Origin: DASRRB01 sp036732755
GTDB lineage: Bacteria; Planctomycetota; B15-G4; SIAN01
DNA length: 51,748 nucleotides
Assembly (NCBI GenBank): GCA_036732755.1
Contig: DAINBU010000018.1
Location: 1-51,748 of the forward strand
Reading direction: 5' to 3'
Below are positions 47,660-51,748 of the stretch, in pieces (the stretch's first letter is position 1; every line of letters begins with the position of its first letter). Below the pieces are notes generated by a model that was given only the letters and a program-made list of their open reading frames with translations, had not been told where the DNA came from and made no database searches. The translations under genes and the position numbers were made by a program.

Positions 47660-48612
47660 GTTGCTCGCGCGCCCTCGTTCGCGGCGAGACGCGCCTCCCG
47701 GCGCTTCGCCGCGCGACCCGCCAGGACCAGCCCCGCCTCGAAGAGCAGCAGCATCGGTCCGGCGACCAGCAATTGCGACACGTAATCGGGCGGCGTGATC
47801 ACCGCCGCCAGGATGAAGATCACCAGGATGCAGTGGCGCCGCTTGGAGCGGAACCAGCGAGGCGAGACGATCCCCACGCTCGCGAGGACCGTCATCACGA
47901 GCGGGATCTGGAAGACGAGCCCCATCACCAGCAGCAGCAGGAAGAGGAGCCCGAGGTAGGCGCCGATCGCCGGCTGCGGCCGCACCAGGGTCACGTCGCC
48001 GTAGCTCAGCAGGAACTCGACCGAGAGGTTGGCGAGCACTCCGAACCCGAAGGCGAGGCCGAGGAAGAACAGGAGCAGCGACCACGGCAGCACCCGCCGG
48101 ACGGTGCGCTTCTCGTGGTCGTAGAGACCGGCCGCGATGAAGGCCCAGAGCTGATGGAGCAGGATCGGCGCCGAGACGAGCGCCGCGGCCAGCGTGCAGA
48201 TCTGCATGTAGGCGCCGAACGTCTCGCCGAGGCTCACCGCCTGCAGGTCGTCGGGGAGCGTCGGCGCCTCGCGGTCGAGCGCGCGCTCGCGCTCCCGCTG
48301 CTGCGCTGCCCGCAGCCGCGCGATCGCGTCGGGCGGGAGCACCTTGCCCTTCTCGAGTTCGTCGATCATCGCGTCGTCGAGGGTCTCGACCGGCGCGTGC
48401 GGCTGCTTCTTGTACTCCTCGCGCATCGACTGGCCGAGGTCGGCGACCGCGAGCCGGTAGGGCCGGGTCAGGAGCCGCATCAGCTGGTCCTGGAACCCGA
48501 GCGCCACGCAGAACGCCACGCCGAACGCGAGCAGCGAGATGATGACCCGGCGGCGGAGCTCTTCGAGGTGCTCCCCGAACGTCATCCGGAATTCGTCGGG
48601 GCTGCCGCCCAC
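47656..48612 (-). CDS. tatC: Twin-arginine translocase subunit TatC, enlarged
   Basis: 318 residues against about 250 in E. coli. It has the N-terminal MTFGEHLEELRRRVIISLLA, six hydrophobic segments and, in loop 1, an inserted charged stretch of roughly 60 residues (REEYKKQPHAPVETLDD to LDREAPTLPDD) before the conserved LGETFGAYMQI. Later segments include FLLSYGDVTLVRPQP and RWFRSKRRHCILVIFILAAV then ITPPD. TatC binds the twin-arginine signal of folded export substrates. TatA/B are not in the window. It is translationally coupled to ychF. Confidence 0.95.
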   Translation of the reverse strand: MGGSPDEFRMTFGEHLEELRRRVIISLLAFGVAFCVALGFQDQLMRLLTRPYRLAVADLGQSMREEYKKQPHAPVETLDDAMIDELEKGKVLPPDAIARLRAAQQRERERALDREAPTLPDDLQAVSLGETFGAYMQICTLAAALVSAPILLHQLWAFIAAGLYDHEKRTVRRVLPWSLLLFFLGLAFGFGVLANLSVEFLLSYGDVTLVRPQPAIGAYLGLLFLLLLVMGLVFQIPLVMTVLASVGIVSPRWFRSKRRHCILVIFILAAVITPPDYVSQLLVAGPMLLLFEAGLVLAGRAAKRREARLAANEGARAT

Positions 48613-48655
48613 GTCACCTCATTCCGCATGGGAAGAAACGGTCGTCGTCGAAATG

Positions 48656-48689
48656 CGCGCGGCGCGAAGCCTTGGCTTCGCGCCGCGCG
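48656..48689 (-). terminator. Perfect hairpin downstream of the coiled-coil/BRCT gene
   Basis: A 16-bp perfect stem (CGCGCGGCGCGAAGCC / GGCTTCGCGCCGCGCG) with a two-base centre lies between the stop of the minus-strand gene at 48736 and tatC. On the minus strand ATTTCG follows, a weak T tract, so intrinsic termination is plausible but not typical. Confidence 0.5.
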
Positions 48690-48735
48690 ACGACAGCGTA
48701 CGTTCGGACGGGCCGGGACGCGCCGGCCCCGGCGG

Positions 48736-49989
48736 TCACTCGTACTTCACGTACTCGAGGATGTCGCGGACCGCGACGATCTGCACCCGGTAGAGCTGCG
48801 CGAGCTTCAGCTCCTCGTCCTCGCTCGGAGCAGCGGCGGCCGCGTCGCCCTCTTTCGTCTCCTCGGGCTTCGTCCCCTCGTCCTTGTCGCCGATCACGAG
48901 GAAGTCGGTCGAGGGGCCGACCTTGTCCTTCACCGTAGCGCCGAGCGCGCGCAGCCGGTCGGCGACGAGCGCCCGCGAATAACCCGAAGGAAATCTGCCG
49001 ACGAGCACGAATTCGCGCTTCATGTTCGGGTCGTAGTTGGGCGCCGCGATCTTGTCGCCCTTGGTGATCGGGTCGAACTTGTCCCTGAGATCGACGACGG
49101 TCGCTTCCGCCATCGCGTCCTCGACCTTCGTGACCTCGATCATCCCCTTCTCGTGCATCGCGCCGTTCTTGGAGTAGTTGAACACCTTGAACCGCGTCCC
49201 GCGCACGAGCTGGTTCTTGCGGCCGAGGTCGATGTAGCAGGTGCTCGCGGTGCTGGCGTCGAGGACCGATCCGTCCGGCGTGTCCGGGAGGCGGATCATC
49301 TCGACGCGCTTGCTGAGCTCGGTGATGCGGCCGTCGCGGACCTTGACCGCCTCGGTCAGCGCTGCGACCTGCTTTTCGGCCTCGTCCTTCGCCGCCTTGA
49401 CGCGCGCGTCGGCGTCCTTCAGCCGCTTCTCGAGGTCGTCGATGCGGCCCTTGTCGGTCGTCTCCTGGTTCGCGTGGCGGTCGCGCTCGTCGGTGAGCTG
49501 CTTGGTGATCTTCTCGTTCTCCTCGTCCTTGGCCTTGGTGACGTCCTGCAGGTTGCCCTGCAGCGACGCGCGCGCCTGCACCTCGGTGCCGTGCTGCGTC
49601 TTGGCCTCGGCGAGCTGACGGTTGAGCTCCTCGATCTGCGTTTGGAGCTTCTCGATCACCTTCGATGTGCTGGTCGCGTCGGCGCCGAGTCCCTGCTTGG
49701 TGCGGACGTCGTCGAGCGCCTTGGTGATCTGCTCCTCGCGCGAGTCGCCCTGGTCGGATTCGTCGCGGAAGCCGACGACCTTCGACAGCGAGCTCAGCTT
49801 GTCCTTGATCGTCTTGAGCTTCTTGTCGGCCTCTTCGGTGAGGCGCTTCTGCGCCGCGACGGCCTCCTCGGCCTTGGTCTTGTCGGCGCTCACCATGTAC
49901 AGCCCCGCCGCGCAACCGAGCAGGAGCAGGATGAGGACAATGATCCAGATCAGTCCGACCGTCGCCGCACCGCTGGTCCTGCGGTTCAT
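48736..49989 (-). CDS. Membrane-anchored coiled-coil protein with BRCT-like C-terminus
   Basis: 417 residues. One N-terminal membrane segment (VGLIWIIVLILLLLGCAAGLY) is followed by a long coiled coil, residues about 35-235, rich in Lys/Glu/Asp/Gln (IEKLQTQIEELNRQLAEAKT, RIDDLEKRLKDADARVKAAK). A beta-rich segment comes next (CYIDLGRKNQLVRGTRFKVF, KGMIEVTKVEDAMAEATVV), like FlgT/secretin-associated C-terminal domains. The final 94 residues read as a BRCT repeat: REFVLVGRFPSGYSRALVAD, LRALGATV, STDFLVIGDKD, then LYRVQIVAVRDILEYV. BRCT is usually nuclear or DNA-repair related, so its place here is unusual; the orientation of the tail (cytoplasmic or periplasmic) is not determined. Confidence 0.8.
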   Translation of the reverse strand: MNRRTSGAATVGLIWIIVLILLLLGCAAGLYMVSADKTKAEEAVAAQKRLTEEADKKLKTIKDKLSSLSKVVGFRDESDQGDSREEQITKALDDVRTKQGLGADATSTSKVIEKLQTQIEELNRQLAEAKTQHGTEVQARASLQGNLQDVTKAKDEENEKITKQLTDERDRHANQETTDKGRIDDLEKRLKDADARVKAAKDEAEKQVAALTEAVKVRDGRITELSKRVEMIRLPDTPDGSVLDASTASTCYIDLGRKNQLVRGTRFKVFNYSKNGAMHEKGMIEVTKVEDAMAEATVVDLRDKFDPITKGDKIAAPNYDPNMKREFVLVGRFPSGYSRALVADRLRALGATVKDKVGPSTDFLVIGDKDEGTKPEETKEGDAAAAAPSEDEELKLAQLYRVQIVAVRDILEYVKYE

Positions 49990-50272
49990 GCAGAGGCTCC
50001 CGTCCTAGGATTCGTCGCGGATCGATGCTGTCGAGGGAATGGAGGCCGACCGAACCGGCTTCGCGCCCGCGCTCTACGCGCGGACCCGCCCTCCGGCAAC
50101 GCCTCGGTCGCCCCCTTCGCCGCACGCGCCGCCGCGTGGCGCGGCGGCGGTTCCGACCCCGGATCGCGACGGCGAACGCAACTCATTGTCGCGACGTAGG
50201 ATAGGTCGGGCGCACGGAAAGGCGGGCGATCTTAGCAGCGCTTTTTCGACAGTGTCAAGCACGGAGAGGTGC

Positions 50273-50995
50273 GTGAAAGCGACGCGACGACCGCTCGTCG
50301 TGGGACTGCTCGGCGGCATCGCCAGCGGCAAGAGCAGCGTCGCCGCGATCCTCGGCGAACGCGGCGCGGCGATCCTCGATGCCGACGCGATCGCGCGGCG
50401 CGAGCTCGAGCGGCCCGACGTGCGCGCCGCCCTCGTCCGCCGCTTCGGACCGGCCGTCGCGTCAGAGGACGCGGTCGATCGCGCCGCGCTCGCGCGCGCG
50501 ACCTTCGGCGACCCCGAAGCCCTTTCCGACCTCGAGAAGATCGTCCACCCCCTCGTCCGCAGCGAGCTCGCCGCGCGGCTCGAGCGGCTGCTCGCCACGA
50601 ACGAGGTGCCGGCGGTCGTCCTCGACGTCCCGCTGCTGCTCGAGACGAGCCCGCTCTCCTCCGCCTGCGATCTGCTGCTCTACGTGGAGTCCCCCGCCGC
50701 CGAACGCCGAAGGAGGGGGGTGGAGCTGCGCGGCTGGGACGGCGAGGAGCTCGCGCGTCGGGAGGCCCACCAGGCGTCCCCCGACGAGAAGCGGCGCCGA
50801 GCCGACGTCGTGCTCGTGAACGACGGGTCCTTCGCCGAGCTGCGCGACCGCGTGGCCGCCTGGCTCGACGGTGCCGGCGGTTTCGCCGGCCTTCCGCGTC
50901 GGACCGCCCTGGCCCGCCGAAGCGAGGTTCGAGATGAGCGAGACGACCCCGAGCGACGGCGGCAGCGACCTGCGCGCCGCCGTGGCGACGCCTGA
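50273..50995 (+). CDS. coaE: Dephospho-CoA kinase
   Basis: 240 residues from a GTG at 50273 with GGAGAGG upstream. It has P-loop VVGLLGGIASGKSSVA, ILDADAIARREL, the VHPLVRSELAARL helix, VPAVVLDVPLLLE and ADVVLVNDGSFAELRDRV. It phosphorylates dephospho-CoA, the last CoA step. The last about 35 residues are a basic tail that overlaps the rho start by 62 bases, so the stop of coaE lies inside rho and the tail may be non-functional. Confidence 0.95.
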   Translation: MKATRRPLVVGLLGGIASGKSSVAAILGERGAAILDADAIARRELERPDVRAALVRRFGPAVASEDAVDRAALARATFGDPEALSDLEKIVHPLVRSELAARLERLLATNEVPAVVLDVPLLLETSPLSSACDLLLYVESPAAERRRRGVELRGWDGEELARREAHQASPDEKRRRADVVLVNDGSFAELRDRVAAWLDGAGGFAGLPRRTALARRSEVRDERDDPERRRQRPARRRGDA

Positions 50996-51748
50996 TCCGG
51001 CGCTCGCCGCGCTCGAGCTCGGCCTCCTCCGCCTCTCCGACCTCCAGGCGCTCCCCGCCGACGAGCTGCGCCGCCTCGCCGAAACGCTCGGCGCGAAGCA
51101 GCTCGACGACCTTACGGCGCAGCAGCTCGTGCTGCGCATCATGGACCGTTACCTCGGCCAGCGCGGCGTCCTCTTCGGCGAAGGGGTGGCCGAGATCCTC
51201 CCCGACGGATTCGGCTTCCTGCGCTCTCCCGAGCACTCCTTCCTGCCCTCGGCCGACGACATCTACCTCGCCCCCGCGCTCGTCGCGCGCCACGGCCTGC
51301 GCACCGGCATGACGGTCGGCGGCCAGATCCGCCGCCCGCAGGGGAACGAGCGCTACTTCGCGCTGCTGCGCGTCGAGCAGATCGGCGAGCTCCCGGCCGA
51401 CCACGCGCCGCCGGCCGCCGACTTCGACGCGCTCACGCCGGTCCACCCCGATCGCCGCGTCGAGCTCGAGACCGAGGACCACCACGACCTCGAGATGCGC
51501 GTCGTCGACCTCGTCGCTCCGATCGGCTTCGGACAGCGCGCGCTGATCGTCGCGCCGCCGCGCACCGGCAAGACCGTCCTGCTGCAGCGCTTCGCGCGCG
51601 CCATCGCGCGCAACCATCCCGAGGCGCACCTCCTGGTGCTGCTCGTCGACGAGCGGCCCGAAGAGGTGACCGACATGCAGCGCTCGGTCGACGGCGAGGT
51701 GATCGCGTCGACCTTCGACGAGGCCCCCGAGCGCCACGTGCAGGTGGC
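50934..51748 (+). CDS. rho: Transcription termination factor Rho (3' truncated)
   Basis: 271 residues are visible from ATG 50934; the window ends inside the ATPase domain. The N-terminal Rho_N helix domain is present (LRLSDLQALPADELRRLAET). The RNA-binding cold-shock-like domain reads GVAEILPDGFGFLRSPEHSF then DDIYLAPALVARHGLRTGM. The RecA-like domain has ALIVAPPRTGKTVLLQRF (Walker A) and LLVDERPEEVTDMQRSVDGE. It is an RNA helicase that terminates transcription. Overlap with coaE suggests they are transcribed together. Confidence 0.97.
   Translation, partial: MSETTPSDGGSDLRAAVATPDPALAALELGLLRLSDLQALPADELRRLAETLGAKQLDDLTAQQLVLRIMDRYLGQRGVLFGEGVAEILPDGFGFLRSPEHSFLPSADDIYLAPALVARHGLRTGMTVGGQIRRPQGNERYFALLRVEQIGELPADHAPPAADFDALTPVHPDRRVELETEDHHDLEMRVVDLVAPIGFGQRALIVAPPRTGKTVLLQRFARAIARNHPEAHLLVLLVDERPEEVTDMQRSVDGEVIASTFDEAPERHVQV

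Overview
The window is a high-GC bacterial chromosome segment, almost certainly from a draft or metagenome assembly: two 10-base N runs each interrupt a gene and change its reading frame, and a third gene (glmU) carries an unmarked frame break. Several traits suggest a Planctomycetota-like Gram-negative lineage: an ECF sigma factor fused through a membrane segment to carboxypeptidase-regulatory-like repeats, an LpxC-FabZ fusion, a prenyltransferase/squalene-oxidase repeat protein, a long-type IleRS and an enlarged TatC. BamA, OmpH, LpxA and LpxC show an outer membrane with lipid A. The phylum is an inference from gene content only.

Layout. 1-3984 (+): truncated prenyltransferase-repeat protein and the membrane-anchored sigma factor. 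4005-7362 (-): typA, gdhA and tRNA-Leu. 7397-13410: a lipoprotein (-) divergent from a radical SAM protein (+), followed by two half-transporters forming a heterodimeric ABC exporter. 13456-13531: tRNA-Glu. 13834-22738: an integrated mobile element of about 8.9 kb, bounded by 52-bp direct repeats made of the 3' part of tRNA-Lys. 23110-26045 (-): rpsB-tsf-pyrH-frr. 26375-27373 (+): a diguanylate cyclase. 27382-43860 (-): a long co-directional cluster, in transcription order glmU-prs-rplY-pth-rpsF-rpsR-rplI-dnaB-bamA-ompH-lpxC/fabZ-lpxA-oxidoreductase-ileS. 44023-48612 (-): patatin-like protein, tRNA-Gln, cinA, ychF, tatC. 48736-49989 (-): membrane coiled-coil protein with a BRCT-like end. 50273-51748 (+): coaE and the start of rho.

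The mobile element is the accessory part. All its genes point towards the integrase: a beta-class DNA methyltransferase fused to a nuclease-like domain, an unrecognised 522-residue protein, then a tightly coupled set of small gene, excisionase-like HTH, replication-initiator-like protein, second HTH and tyrosine integrase. The integrase frame runs out of the element into the tRNA gene. The other end of the element is open in exactly the matching frame for 85 more codons, so excision and circularisation should replace the last 4 integrase residues with an 85-residue tail. Pairs of ACTGTCAC lie near both ends and look like arm-type recombinase or excisionase sites. This is the most novel feature of the window.

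The housekeeping part combines translation, replication and outer-membrane biogenesis genes in one orientation. Points of note are an IleRS with a swapped GxHH signature, the broken glmU, and dispersed palindromic elements with compensatory base changes beside the tRNA genes flanking the element.
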